From contig NSIV01000003.1 in the NCBI GenBank assembly GCA_002633085.1, forward strand, positions 62,001 through 126,000: a DNA stretch of 64,000 nt, given 5' to 3'. The stretch is from Curvibacter sp. PD_MW3 (GTDB lineage Bacteria; Pseudomonadota; Gammaproteobacteria; Burkholderiales; Burkholderiaceae_C). This document shows, in pieces, positions 25,661-34,038 of this stretch. A model generated the notes under the pieces. It had not been told where the DNA came from, searched no databases, and was given only the letters and a program-made list of their open reading frames with translations. Position 1 is the stretch's first letter, and the number at the start of each line of letters is the position of its first letter. The translations under genes were made by a program, and so were the position numbers.

Positions 25661-27115
25661 TCAGAACGGGTAGTGGCGCGGTGTGGTCTGCATCGTGATC
25701 CAGCGCAGTTCGGTGAATTCGTGGATGCCGGCCTTGCCGCCGAAACGGCCAATGCCGGAGCCCTTGACACCGCCGAACGGCATCTGAGCCTCGTCGTGCA
25801 CCGTGGGGCCGTTGACGTGGCAGATGCCGGAATCGATGCGGCGCGCCACGTTGAAGGCACGCGCGATGTCACCGCCAAACACGGCCGACGACAGGCCGTA
25901 CTCGTTGTCGTTGGCGCAGGCCACGGCCTCGTCCACGCCGTTGACGCGCACGATGGCCTTGACCGGACCGAAGGTTTCTTCCGAGTAAATCCGCATCGCC
26001 GGGGTCACGTGGTCCAGCAGCGTGGCCGGCATCAGCGTGTTCTCGGCCTTGCCGCCGCACAGCAGCTTGGCGCCTTTGGCCAGCGCATCGTCGATCAAGG
26101 CGTTGCAGTGCTCGACCGTGCTCATGCCGATGACCGAACCCAGCACCACCGGCTCCGGCTTGCGTGGGTCACCCAGGGGCAGTGCGCTGGCCTTGGCAAC
26201 GAACTTCTTGACGAAGGCATCGGCGATTTTCTGGTCCACGATGATGCGTTCGGTCGACATGCAGATCTGGCCGCTGTTGGCAAAGCAGCCGAAGGCCGCG
26301 CCGTTCACCGCATCGTCGATGTTGGCATCGTCCAGGATCACCATCGGCGCCTTGCCACCCAGCTCCAGCACCACCGGCTTCAAGTACTTGGCACAGGTCA
26401 TGGCAATGATCTTGCCCACGCGGGTGGAGCCGGTGAAGTTGACACGGCGTACCGCCGGGTGCGCCACCATGGCTTCCACCACGGCTGCGGCATCGGCCGG
26501 CGCATTGGTGACGTAGTTCACCACGCCGGGCGGGAAGCCGGCATCCTGGAACGACTCGATGATGAGCTGGTGCGTGTGCGGGCAGTTTTCCGAACCCTTC
26601 ATCACCACCGTGTTACCGCAGGCCAGCGGCACGCAGATGGCGCGCACACCCAGGATGACGGGCGCGTTCCATGGCGCCATGCCCAGCACCACGCCAGCGG
26701 GTTGGCGCACTGCCATGGCCAGGTTACCCGGCACGTCGGACGGAATCACCTCGCCGCTGATCTGGGTCGTGAGCGAAGCCGCTTCGCGGATCATGCCGGC
26801 AGCCAGATGCACGTTGAAGCCGGCCCACATGGCGGAGGCGCCGGTTTCGGCGGCCACGGCCTCGATGAATTGCGGCGTCTTGGCTTCCAGCGCATCGGCC
26901 GCTTTCAGCAGCAAGGCGCGGCGCTCGCTGGGGCCGGTCTGGCTCCAGCTCTTGAACGCTTCGGCAGCGGCCTCCACCGCCATCACGGCATCCGCCGGTG
27001 AAGCGGCTGGGGCGCGCGTGGCGACGCTGCCGTCGAGCGGGTTGCGGCGCTCGAACATGGCATGGTTTTCGGCGCTGACTTTCAGGCCATTGATGAGCAT
27101 GGACATGTCGGACAT
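25661..27115 (-). CDS. Aldehyde dehydrogenase (salicylaldehyde/vanillin-type)
   Basis: A 484-aa NAD(P)-dependent aldehyde dehydrogenase. LELGGKAPM carries the general-base Glu (about 248) and NSGQICMSTERI the catalytic Cys (about 284). MAVRQPAGVVLGMAPWNAP and the ICMSTER variant are typical of the aromatic-aldehyde group (salicylaldehyde, benzaldehyde, vanillin). The start MSDMSMLINGLKV at 27115 has AAGGAG upstream. It is the last gene of a probable livHMGF-aldehyde dehydrogenase unit, 40 bp after livF, which points to a transported aromatic substrate. Confidence 0.9.
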   Translation of the reverse strand: MSDMSMLINGLKVSAENHAMFERRNPLDGSVATRAPAASPADAVMAVEAAAEAFKSWSQTGPSERRALLLKAADALEAKTPQFIEAVAAETGASAMWAGFNVHLAAGMIREAASLTTQISGEVIPSDVPGNLAMAVRQPAGVVLGMAPWNAPVILGVRAICVPLACGNTVVMKGSENCPHTHQLIIESFQDAGFPPGVVNYVTNAPADAAAVVEAMVAHPAVRRVNFTGSTRVGKIIAMTCAKYLKPVVLELGGKAPMVILDDANIDDAVNGAAFGCFANSGQICMSTERIIVDQKIADAFVKKFVAKASALPLGDPRKPEPVVLGSVIGMSTVEHCNALIDDALAKGAKLLCGGKAENTLMPATLLDHVTPAMRIYSEETFGPVKAIVRVNGVDEAVACANDNEYGLSSAVFGGDIARAFNVARRIDSGICHVNGPTVHDEAQMPFGGVKGSGIGRFGGKAGIHEFTELRWITMQTTPRHYPF

Positions 27116-27155
27116 GGGTGAGACTCCTTCAGGTAATGGATCAGAAAAAAACAGT

Positions 27156-27959
27156 TCAGGCGGCCACCGCAGGGCGCTGGGCGGTCGGTGTCGGTTTGGA
27201 CTTGTCGTCCTTCTTGCCAGCGCCGAGGTAGGCCTCACGGATAACACTGGAGCGCGCCAGCAACTTGGCCGGGCCGCTGGCCACCAGCACGCCACGCTCC
27301 AGCACATAACCACGGTCGGCCACGGCCAGCGCTTTCTTGACGTTCTGCTCCACCATCAGCACGGTGGTGCCGGCGTCGGCAATGCGGCGGGCAATCGCCA
27401 GCAGCTCGTCCACCATCTTGGGCGCCAGGCCGAGCGAGGGTTCGTCGAGCATCAAGAGGCGTGGCGCGCTCATCATGGCGCGCGCCACCGCCACCATCTG
27501 CTGCTCGCCGCCACTCATGGTGCCGGCCAGCTGGTGGGCGCGCTCGCGCAGCTTGGGAAAGTCGTTGAAGGCCTGCTCCAGCCGGCGCACGCGTTCGGCC
27601 TTGGAACACAACCAGCCGCCCAGTTCCAGGTTCTCCGTCACCGTCATCTGCGGGAACAGCTGGCGGCCTTCGGCCACCAGCGCCATGCCGCGCTGCACGA
27701 TTTCGTTGGTCTTGGTCGGCAGTGCCACGTCGTTGAGCAGCACCTCGCCCTGGCGCGCAATCAGCCCGGACAGCGCCTTGAGCAGCGTGGTCTTGCCGGC
27801 CCCGTTGGGGCCGAGGATCACCGTCAGGCCGGGTTTGATCTCCAGTGTGAGGTCGCGCAGCACCAGGAAAGCGCCATAACCGGCGTTCAGGCCGTTGATC
27901 TTCAAGTGGGCTTGCTGGCTGCCGCCCAACACAAAAGGACTTGGGTCGTACCACATCAT
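27156..27959 (-). CDS. livF: ABC transporter ATP-binding protein, LivF type
   Basis: A 267-aa ATPase with Walker A GPNGAGKTT, Q-loop, signature SGGEQQM (LSGGQ-like) and Walker B LMLDEPSLGL followed by a switch motif EQNVKKAL, all as in LivF. Its ATG overlaps the livG stop (ATGA). The C-terminal tail is lysine- and proline-rich. It is one of two ATPases of a branched-chain-amino-acid-type importer that in this family often carries amides, urea or aromatic acids. Confidence 0.93.
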   Translation of the reverse strand: MMWYDPSPFVLGGSQQAHLKINGLNAGYGAFLVLRDLTLEIKPGLTVILGPNGAGKTTLLKALSGLIARQGEVLLNDVALPTKTNEIVQRGMALVAEGRQLFPQMTVTENLELGGWLCSKAERVRRLEQAFNDFPKLRERAHQLAGTMSGGEQQMVAVARAMMSAPRLLMLDEPSLGLAPKMVDELLAIARRIADAGTTVLMVEQNVKKALAVADRGYVLERGVLVASGPAKLLARSSVIREAYLGAGKKDDKSKPTPTAQRPAVAA

Positions 27960-28711
27960 GCAACCACCCCGGCGTCTTCCACCATCTCATCACCCAGGTA
28001 GGCTTCAATCACCTCGGCATTGCGCACCACGTCCTCGGGCACGCCATCCGCAATCTTGCGCCCTTGGTGCAGAACGATCACACGCTCCACATATTTCAAC
28101 AAGGTCGTCACCGCGTGTTCGATCCAGACCACGGTCAGGTCCAGCTCGTCGCGCATGCGCCGGATCAGCTGCGCCATGTTGTCCACCTCGATTTCGGTCA
28201 GGCCGGCAGCCACCTCGTCGAGCAGCAACATGCGCGGGCGCGTGGCCAGAGCCATGCCGATCTCCAGCACCCGCTGCTGCGAGGGCGTGATGGCCGTCGC
28301 CGGCAACCCGGCCAGATGGACCAGGCCGATCAGTTCCAGAATGCTGGTGGCATCGCGCAAATGCCAGGAGCCTTCACGCTTGCGGCCAGCGAACTTCAGG
28401 CCGAAGTCGATGTTGGCCGCCACTGTCATGTCGGCAAACACGCGCGGCGTCTGGAAGGTGCGCGCCACGCCGGCGGCGGCGTAAAAATGCGGCGGCTTGC
28501 CGGCCAGGCTGCGACCGCCGGCGATGAGCTGGCCCGAGGTGGGCGGGATCACGCCCGAGATGGCATTGAAGAACGTGGTCTTGCCAGCGCCATTCGGGCC
28601 GATGATACCGACCAGCTCACCGGCGCGAAACGTGGCGCTTACCGCATCGACCGCGACCAGGCCGCCAAAACGCACCGTGATGTCGCGGGCTTCGAGAAAA
28701 ACGTCAGACAT
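27956..28711 (-). CDS. livG: ABC transporter ATP-binding protein, LivG type
   Basis: A 251-aa ATPase with Walker A GPNGAGKTT, a PPTSGQLIAGGRSL insert, GVARTFQTPRVF (typical LivG Q-loop) and Walker B MLLLDEVAAGL. The usual LSGGQ is replaced by TPSQQRVLEIGMAL, so the signature motif is degenerate (SQQ). The start MSDVFLEARDI at 28711 overlaps livM by 8 bp; livF follows with a 4-bp overlap. Confidence 0.9.
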   Translation of the reverse strand: MSDVFLEARDITVRFGGLVAVDAVSATFRAGELVGIIGPNGAGKTTFFNAISGVIPPTSGQLIAGGRSLAGKPPHFYAAAGVARTFQTPRVFADMTVAANIDFGLKFAGRKREGSWHLRDATSILELIGLVHLAGLPATAITPSQQRVLEIGMALATRPRMLLLDEVAAGLTEIEVDNMAQLIRRMRDELDLTVVWIEHAVTTLLKYVERVIVLHQGRKIADGVPEDVVRNAEVIEAYLGDEMVEDAGVVA

Positions 28712-29681
28712 TCTTGCGCTCCCTGCCGCGCAGTGCGCGTACCGACTGGCGGCTGTTGCGCCACCAGTCACCGAAAGTGCTCCAGCGCAAGGAGGCCAGG
28801 CCGCCCGGCAGGTACAACACGCACAGGATCAACAAAATACCGAGCGACATCATGTAGATCTGCGGGAACTGCAGCCGCAGCGTCTCGGCCAGCACGCTGA
28901 ACACGATGGCGGCAATCAGCGGCCCCCACAGCGTGGCGGCGCCGCCGATGAGGGCGATCAGCACGGTCTGGAAACCGATGAAGGGGTTGAACACGGTGTG
29001 CGGGTCGATGTAGGTCCAGCGCACCGCCATGGCGGCGCCCACGGCACCGGCAAAGGCGGCGGTGAGCGCAAAGCCGGCGGTCTTGATCAGACGCGTGTTG
29101 ACGCCCAGCGTCTGCGCGCGCTGTTCGTCGGCACCGATGCCCAGCAGCGCCAGACCGAAGCGGGTACGACGCAGCACGATGGACGTCAGCACCGCCAGCA
29201 TGGCCAGCGCCAGCACCGTCAGGTAGATCGTGTCGGGCTCCGGGATCACGGTCAGCACGCGGCCCACCGTGCCGGAAAACCGCTTCTCGAAGAAGGTCAC
29301 GGCGTGCATGATCAGCTCGGTCATGCCGAAGGTCAGCACCGCAAAGTAGGTGCCGCGCAGGTGCAGCACCGCCAGGCCCATGACCACCGCCACCAGGGCC
29401 GACAGGCCGGCCCCCAGCAGGATGGCCTCCATCCAGGAGAACTGGCCGAGGAAGATGGCGCTGGTGTAGGCACCGATGCCGAAGAAGGCCGAGGTGGCCA
29501 GCGACATGTAGCGCGTGCTGCCGCAGAACAGGCCCCAACTGGACGACAGGGCGACGTACATCAGGCAGGTCAGCGCCATGGACACCACGAACTCGCTGCC
29601 GTAGTGCGGCAGCGCGAGCGCCCAACCGGTGATGGCAAGCAGAACCAACAGGTCGCGAATCAGGAATTGACGGGAATTCAT
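28704..29681 (-). CDS. livM: Branched-chain-type ABC transporter permease, LivM type
   Basis: A 325-aa inner-membrane protein with about ten hydrophobic helices and the LivM signature GTYFAVLTFGMTELI followed by GADEQRAQTLGVNTRLIK. The start MNSRQFLIRD at 29681 overlaps the livH stop by 4 nt. The frame stays open farther upstream through livH, but that part is only the antisense-like shadow of livH and not protein. Confidence 0.93.
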   Translation of the reverse strand: MNSRQFLIRDLLVLLAITGWALALPHYGSEFVVSMALTCLMYVALSSSWGLFCGSTRYMSLATSAFFGIGAYTSAIFLGQFSWMEAILLGAGLSALVAVVMGLAVLHLRGTYFAVLTFGMTELIMHAVTFFEKRFSGTVGRVLTVIPEPDTIYLTVLALAMLAVLTSIVLRRTRFGLALLGIGADEQRAQTLGVNTRLIKTAGFALTAAFAGAVGAAMAVRWTYIDPHTVFNPFIGFQTVLIALIGGAATLWGPLIAAIVFSVLAETLRLQFPQIYMMSLGILLILCVLYLPGGLASLRWSTFGDWWRNSRQSVRALRGRERKNV

Positions 29682-30568
29682 GCTTTCCTGCCTTTGCGAG
29701 CAAACAGACCTTCGGGCCGCAGCAGCAGCACCGCAATGAACACGCTGTAGGACAGCAAGGCCTTGAGCGAGGGGCTGGTGAAGTGCATGCCCAACGCCTC
29801 GATCACGCCCAGCAGCAGGCCACCGGCCAGGGCCCCGCTCATGCTGCCGAAGCCGCCGAGCGTGATGACGATCAGTGCCGTCACGGTGTAGGGCTCGCCC
29901 ATCGAGGGCGTGATGGTGTAGGCCATGGACAGCAGGCTGCCAGCGATGCCCGACAGCCCCAGGCCGATGCCGAACATCAACGGGTGCAGGCGCTGGGTGT
30001 CGATACCCACCAGCTGCGCGCCCACCGGCGACTGCATCAGCGCACGCACGCCCTTGCCGAGCAGGGTCATGCGCATCAGCACGATCAGCGCCGCACTGAA
30101 GGCCAGCGCCAGCCCGAACACCAGCAGCTTGTTGCCGGCAAACTGGGCGTCGCCGATCTTCACCGAGTCGGTCAGGTAGTCGTAGCCACGCAACTCGCCG
30201 CCCCACATGAAGGAAGCGAAGTTCTGCGCCAGGAACATGAGGCCAAAGGCCACCATCAGGCCGCGCGCCTCGAAGACGTCGAGGTTGGGCGAGGTAGCCG
30301 TCAGACGGCGGAAGCACAGCCGGTGCAGCACCAGGCCGAGCCCCATGAGGATGAGAAAAGACACCGGCACCATCAGCAGCGGCGACACCCCGAAGGCGTC
30401 CTGCGCCATCCAGGTGATGTAGGCACCGATCATCAGAAACTCGCCGTGTGCGATGTTCAGGATGCGCATGAGCCCGTACTGCAGGTTCAGTCCGAGCGCC
30501 ACGAGCGCGTAGATGCCACCGGTGATGAGACCGGAGGCGATCAGTTCTAACCAGGCAGTGATAGACAT
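29678..30568 (-). CDS. livH: Branched-chain-type ABC transporter permease, LivH type
   Basis: A 296-aa permease beginning MSITAWLELIASGLITGGIY, followed by ALVALGLNLQYGLMRILNIAHGEF, the LivH hallmark, with GIDTQRLHPLMFGIGLGLSGIAG as the cytoplasmic loop. First gene after a 213-bp gap from the binding-protein gene, which contains a dispersed repeat. Confidence 0.93.
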   Translation of the reverse strand: MSITAWLELIASGLITGGIYALVALGLNLQYGLMRILNIAHGEFLMIGAYITWMAQDAFGVSPLLMVPVSFLILMGLGLVLHRLCFRRLTATSPNLDVFEARGLMVAFGLMFLAQNFASFMWGGELRGYDYLTDSVKIGDAQFAGNKLLVFGLALAFSAALIVLMRMTLLGKGVRALMQSPVGAQLVGIDTQRLHPLMFGIGLGLSGIAGSLLSMAYTITPSMGEPYTVTALIVITLGGFGSMSGALAGGLLLGVIEALGMHFTSPSLKALLSYSVFIAVLLLRPEGLFARKGRKA

Positions 30569-30619
30569 AAAAGATCAGGCGAGAGAAAGAATCCACAATG
30601 ACCGCCGAGGCCGTCATCG

Positions 30620-30780
30620 GGGGCCACCGCGGAACCGGCTTCGCCGGGCCGCTGGTGGCGTCCCCCTGGGGGGCTGAGGGCCGCAGCTCCAAGCCTGCCT
30701 GCGCAGGCTTGGACGGTTCCGAAGAGCCGGCGCCTCTGGCGCTGGCACCGGGCGGCCGCAGGCCGACTCAGGGGGGCAAC
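30620..30780. repeat. Dispersed GGAACCGGCTT(T/C)GCCGGGCC repeat with hairpins, copy 1
   Basis: The intergenic space between the binding-protein gene and livH is filled by CCGCGGAACCGGCTTCGCCG then GGCCGCTGGTGGCGTCCCCC, and a perfect 10-bp hairpin CCAAGCCTGC (30689-30698)/GCAGGCTTGG (30703-30712). The first part matches the element at 61430-61500. It may stabilise or end the binding-protein mRNA, a common way to obtain more binding protein than permease. Confidence 0.7.
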
Positions 30781-30781
30781 G

Positions 30782-31978
30782 TTATTTCCACACCGGCTTG
30801 CTCGGGTTGAGCTTGGCAGTGGCCAGCTTGGCCGGCCACACCACTTCAAACTCGCCGTTCTGCCACTGACTCACCGTGCCGGGCACCGAGACCTCGCTGC
30901 CCTCAAAGTGGATGTTGCCGAGGATGGTCTTGAATTCGTTCTTGGCAATGTGGTCGCGCAGCGCCTTGCGGTCCAGGCCGACCTTGGCCACGGATTCCGT
31001 CAGGATCTCCAGTCCGGCCCAGCAGTGACCGCTGGCCCAGCGATCCGGCTCCTTGCCGCCGAACTTCTTGGCGTGCGCATCGAAGTAGGCCTTGGCCGCC
31101 GCGCTGGTCTTGCCGTTCCACGAGCCCATGCCCAGCACGCCTTCGGCACCGGCCGGTGTCATCACGTTCTTGTAGAGCTGGAAGGCGGTGCCGACCGAAG
31201 CGTAGAAGAACTTCGGGTTGAAGCCAATCTCCTTGGCCTGCTTGCTGGCCAGGATGGTGTCCGGCGGGTAGGTGATGCCGATGAAGGCATCGGGGTTGAG
31301 GTCCTTGATGCCACGCAGCACCGGCGACAGGTCTTTCACGCCCAGCGGATAACCCTTGCGCTCCACCACCTGGATGCCGGTGTTCTTCAGCGCGTTGTTG
31401 AGGGCAGCGAAGTTCTCCAGGCCGAACAGGTCGTCCATGTAGACGATGGCAATGGTTTTCACGCCATTGGCCTTGAGCATGTCCACCAGTGCGCCCATCA
31501 TCTTGTCGGGCTGCTGCAGCAGCGAGAAGAAGTACGGCAGGCGCATGTCGACCAGCTTGCGCGACAGGGCGGTGGGCGCCAGCATCGGGTAGCCATAGCG
31601 GTTGGCCAGCGGGGCGATGGCGAAATTGGCGTTGGAGCCCCAGGGCGGCAGGATCAGATCGACCTTGTCGCTGCCCATGAGCTTCTCGTAGGAGCGCACG
31701 CAGGTTTCGATGTCGCTGCGGTCGTCCGAGCTGACCAGCTCGATCGGGCGACGCACGCCCTTGACGTCCAGACCGCCGGCGGCGTTCTGCTGCTCGGCCC
31801 ACAGCAGGAAGTTGGGCTCCTGGCTGACTTGCGCGCCGCCCGCCCACGGGCCGGTGCGGGCAATGGCATAGCCGATGCGCACCGGCTTTTGCTGCGCCAG
31901 CAGATGGGGGGCAAAGGTGGCGGCACCAACGGTGGCAGCGGCGCCTTTGAGCAGGGTACGTTTTGATTGTTGAACCAT
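30782..31978 (-). CDS. Periplasmic substrate-binding protein, LivK-like (Peripla_BP_6)
   Basis: A 398-aa exported protein; SKRTLLKGAAATVGAATFAPHLL is a Tat-like signal lacking the second Arg. Type I periplasmic-binding fold motifs include IGYAIARTGPWAGG, VDLILPPWGSNANFAIAPLA and GITYPPDTILASKQAKEIG. It delivers ligand to LivHMGF. Similar proteins bind amides, short-chain dicarboxylates or aromatic acids; leucine binding is not implied. The gene is the first of the importer operon and diverges from the AraC regulator. Confidence 0.88.
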   Translation of the reverse strand: MVQQSKRTLLKGAAATVGAATFAPHLLAQQKPVRIGYAIARTGPWAGGAQVSQEPNFLLWAEQQNAAGGLDVKGVRRPIELVSSDDRSDIETCVRSYEKLMGSDKVDLILPPWGSNANFAIAPLANRYGYPMLAPTALSRKLVDMRLPYFFSLLQQPDKMMGALVDMLKANGVKTIAIVYMDDLFGLENFAALNNALKNTGIQVVERKGYPLGVKDLSPVLRGIKDLNPDAFIGITYPPDTILASKQAKEIGFNPKFFYASVGTAFQLYKNVMTPAGAEGVLGMGSWNGKTSAAAKAYFDAHAKKFGGKEPDRWASGHCWAGLEILTESVAKVGLDRKALRDHIAKNEFKTILGNIHFEGSEVSVPGTVSQWQNGEFEVVWPAKLATAKLNPSKPVWK

Positions 31979-32187
31979 GTTGTCTCCAGTGAAAGTGGGC
32001 TTTCGGTAATTGGACAGGCAATGCTAGGAAACCTCGCCGGACATGGCTTTGCTGAACGTGCACAAAGTAGTTGACGGTTCACGCAAGAAAATCAGGGTTA
32101 ACCCTTGTCCTCACGCCACCTCTGAATTTGGCGCAACGCCCATAATCGCGGGACCATGCAGCCACACGCCATCGAACGGAGCACCGT

Positions 32188-33165
32188 ATGACCGCGACCA
32201 CCGCCGTCACGACGGACGACTTCGCGCCGCGTGAACGCGCGCCGATCTGGCGCGAGTGGATCTGGAAGCATTTCGGTGGTCTGGAGTCCGACCTCTACGG
32301 TGACACCGACTTCGACGGCCACATGGCCTCGGCGCGCGCCGGCGACATCATCCTCACCAAGCTCGAAGCCAACCGCCACCGCGTGGTGCGCACGCAGGAC
32401 ATGGTGCGCGCCAGCGACGAGGGTTACCTCAAGATCGTGGCCCCCATGAAAGGCCGCGCCGGCGTCGAGCAGATGGGGCGCCAGGCCTGGGTGGCCCCCG
32501 GCGCCTGGACCATCTACGACACCACCGGCAGCTACGCCGTGGCCAACCCGGAGCGGGTGGAGCACCTGATCGTCATGCTGCCCAAGGCGCAGATGGTGGA
32601 ACGCGGCCTGCGCCTGGAAACACTGATGGCGCGCCCGGTCGGCGGCGCCAGCGGCATCGCACGCGTGGCACTGACCACCATGCGCAGCACCTTCCAGGAG
32701 CTGCCGCACATGAGTGCTGACGCCGCGCGTGGCGCCGGTGAGCTGATCGCCCAGCTGGTGCGCCTGTCCCTGATCGAGCTGTCAGGGCAGGAAACCGCGC
32801 AGACACAGCGCGAGGTGCTGAAAGACCGCATCCGCGGCTACGTTGCGCTGCACCTGCGCGACCCCGAGCTGACGGTGGACCAGATCGCCCATGCGCTGAA
32901 CTGCAGCAAGCGCCACCTCTACAACGCCTTCGCCGAGGAAGACCAGACCCTGGCCAGCTACATCCAGCACCTGCGGCTGGATGCCTGCCTGCGCGAACTG
33001 CAACATCCGATGGCGCAAACCCGCCCGATCACCGAGATCGCGCTGTCCTGGGGCTTCAACAACCCGTCGCACTTCAGCCGCGTGTTCCGCGAACACACCG
33101 GCATGAGCCCGAGCGAGTTCCGCCAGCAGAGCCAGGCGTCCCAGACGCGACTGCAGCCGCATTGA
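32188..33165 (+). CDS. AraC-family regulator with AraC-binding-like N-terminal domain
   Basis: A 325-aa regulator. Residues about 20-200 match the AraC-binding-like (FeaR/cupin-type) sensor domain, including FDGHMASARAGDIILTKL and GAWTIYDTTGSYAV. The C-terminal double HTH (LTVDQIAHALNCSKRHLYNAF and ITEIALSWGFNNPSHFSRVF) is a standard AraC domain. It is divergent from the ABC importer operon that ends with an aldehyde dehydrogenase; FeaR-type proteins often control aldehyde dehydrogenase and amine oxidase genes. Confidence 0.9.
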   Translation: MTATTAVTTDDFAPRERAPIWREWIWKHFGGLESDLYGDTDFDGHMASARAGDIILTKLEANRHRVVRTQDMVRASDEGYLKIVAPMKGRAGVEQMGRQAWVAPGAWTIYDTTGSYAVANPERVEHLIVMLPKAQMVERGLRLETLMARPVGGASGIARVALTTMRSTFQELPHMSADAARGAGELIAQLVRLSLIELSGQETAQTQREVLKDRIRGYVALHLRDPELTVDQIAHALNCSKRHLYNAFAEEDQTLASYIQHLRLDACLRELQHPMAQTRPITEIALSWGFNNPSHFSRVFREHTGMSPSEFRQQSQASQTRLQPH

Positions 33166-33228
33166 TCTTTGCGCTGGCTTGGTCAACAGTAGCGGATCAT
33201 TCCAACAAGATCCGCCGGAGACAACACC

Positions 33229-33984
33229 ATGCACATCCCCTCATTGAAAGAAGTCGTCAGCGCCGACGAATGGCAACTGCGCTGCGACCTCGCCGCCGCC
33301 TACCGCCTGGTGGCCGCCTACGGCTGGAGCGACCTGGTGTTCACCCACATCAGCGCACGCATCCCGGGGCCGGAACATCATTTCCTCATCAACCCCTACG
33401 GCCTGATGTTCGACGAGATCACGGCCTCCAGCCTGGTCAAGGTCGACCAGGACTGCAACAAGCTCAGCGACTCATCGTTTCCGGTCAACCCGGCCGGCTT
33501 CGTCATCCACAGCGCCATCCACCAGGCGCGCGAGGACGCCGGCTGCGTGCTGCACACGCACTCGCGCGCCGGCGTGGCGGTGAGCGCGCAGAAATGCGGC
33601 GTGCTGCCGATCAGCCAGCAGTCCACCTTCGTGCTCGGTTCACTGGCCTACCATGACTACGAAGGCGTGGCGCTACGCGACGACGAGAAACCGCGCCTGC
33701 AGGCCGACCTGGGCCGAGCCAACTACCTGATGCTGCGCAACCATGGGCTGCTGACCGTGGGCCGCACCATTGCCGACGCCTTCTTGAACATGTACATCTT
33801 CGAGGCCACCTGCCGCATCCAGCTCGACGCCCAGGCCGGTGGTGAACTGGTTCACATCAACCCGCAGATCCTCACCGGTGTGGCCACCGCCATGAAAACC
33901 GTCACGGTAGGCCAGGGCGCCAACCTGGCCTGGCCGGCGCTGCTGCGCAAACTCGACCGCATGGACCCGGACTACAAAACCTGA
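33229..33984 (+). CDS. Class II aldolase/adducin family protein
   Basis: A 251-aa protein with the zinc ligands HTHSRAG and RNHG at the expected spacing, and the opening RCDLAAAYRLVAAYGWSDLVFTHIS common to this family. Members cleave or decarboxylate sugar phosphates and keto acids; many bacterial paralogues are unassigned. It is 63 bp downstream of the AraC gene and ends before a dispersed repeat. Confidence 0.9.
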   Translation: MHIPSLKEVVSADEWQLRCDLAAAYRLVAAYGWSDLVFTHISARIPGPEHHFLINPYGLMFDEITASSLVKVDQDCNKLSDSSFPVNPAGFVIHSAIHQAREDAGCVLHTHSRAGVAVSAQKCGVLPISQQSTFVLGSLAYHDYEGVALRDDEKPRLQADLGRANYLMLRNHGLLTVGRTIADAFLNMYIFEATCRIQLDAQAGGELVHINPQILTGVATAMKTVTVGQGANLAWPALLRKLDRMDPDYKT

Positions 33985-33993
33985 GCCCCACGA

Positions 33994-34038
33994 TTGCTAC
34001 TTTTTTGATAGCTGTTGGCGCAACAAGAACAAGGGCTA
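33994..34038. repeat. Comamonadaceae GCTAT-N-ATAGC dispersed repeat, copy B
   Basis: TTGCTACTTTTTTGATAGCT then GTTGGCGCAACAAGAACAAG and GGCTA. The tail AACAAGGGCTA is identical to the tail of copy A but for the spacer. Its last three bases (34036-34038) provide the TAG stop of the AsmA-like gene on the other strand. Confidence 0.8.

Noticed and set aside
28704..30692. A single long reading frame of 662 codons across livM and the upstream region
   Set aside because: Only the last 325 codons are protein-like (LivM). The first half overlaps livH on the same strand in another frame; livH has clear family motifs and 4-nt coupling to livM.
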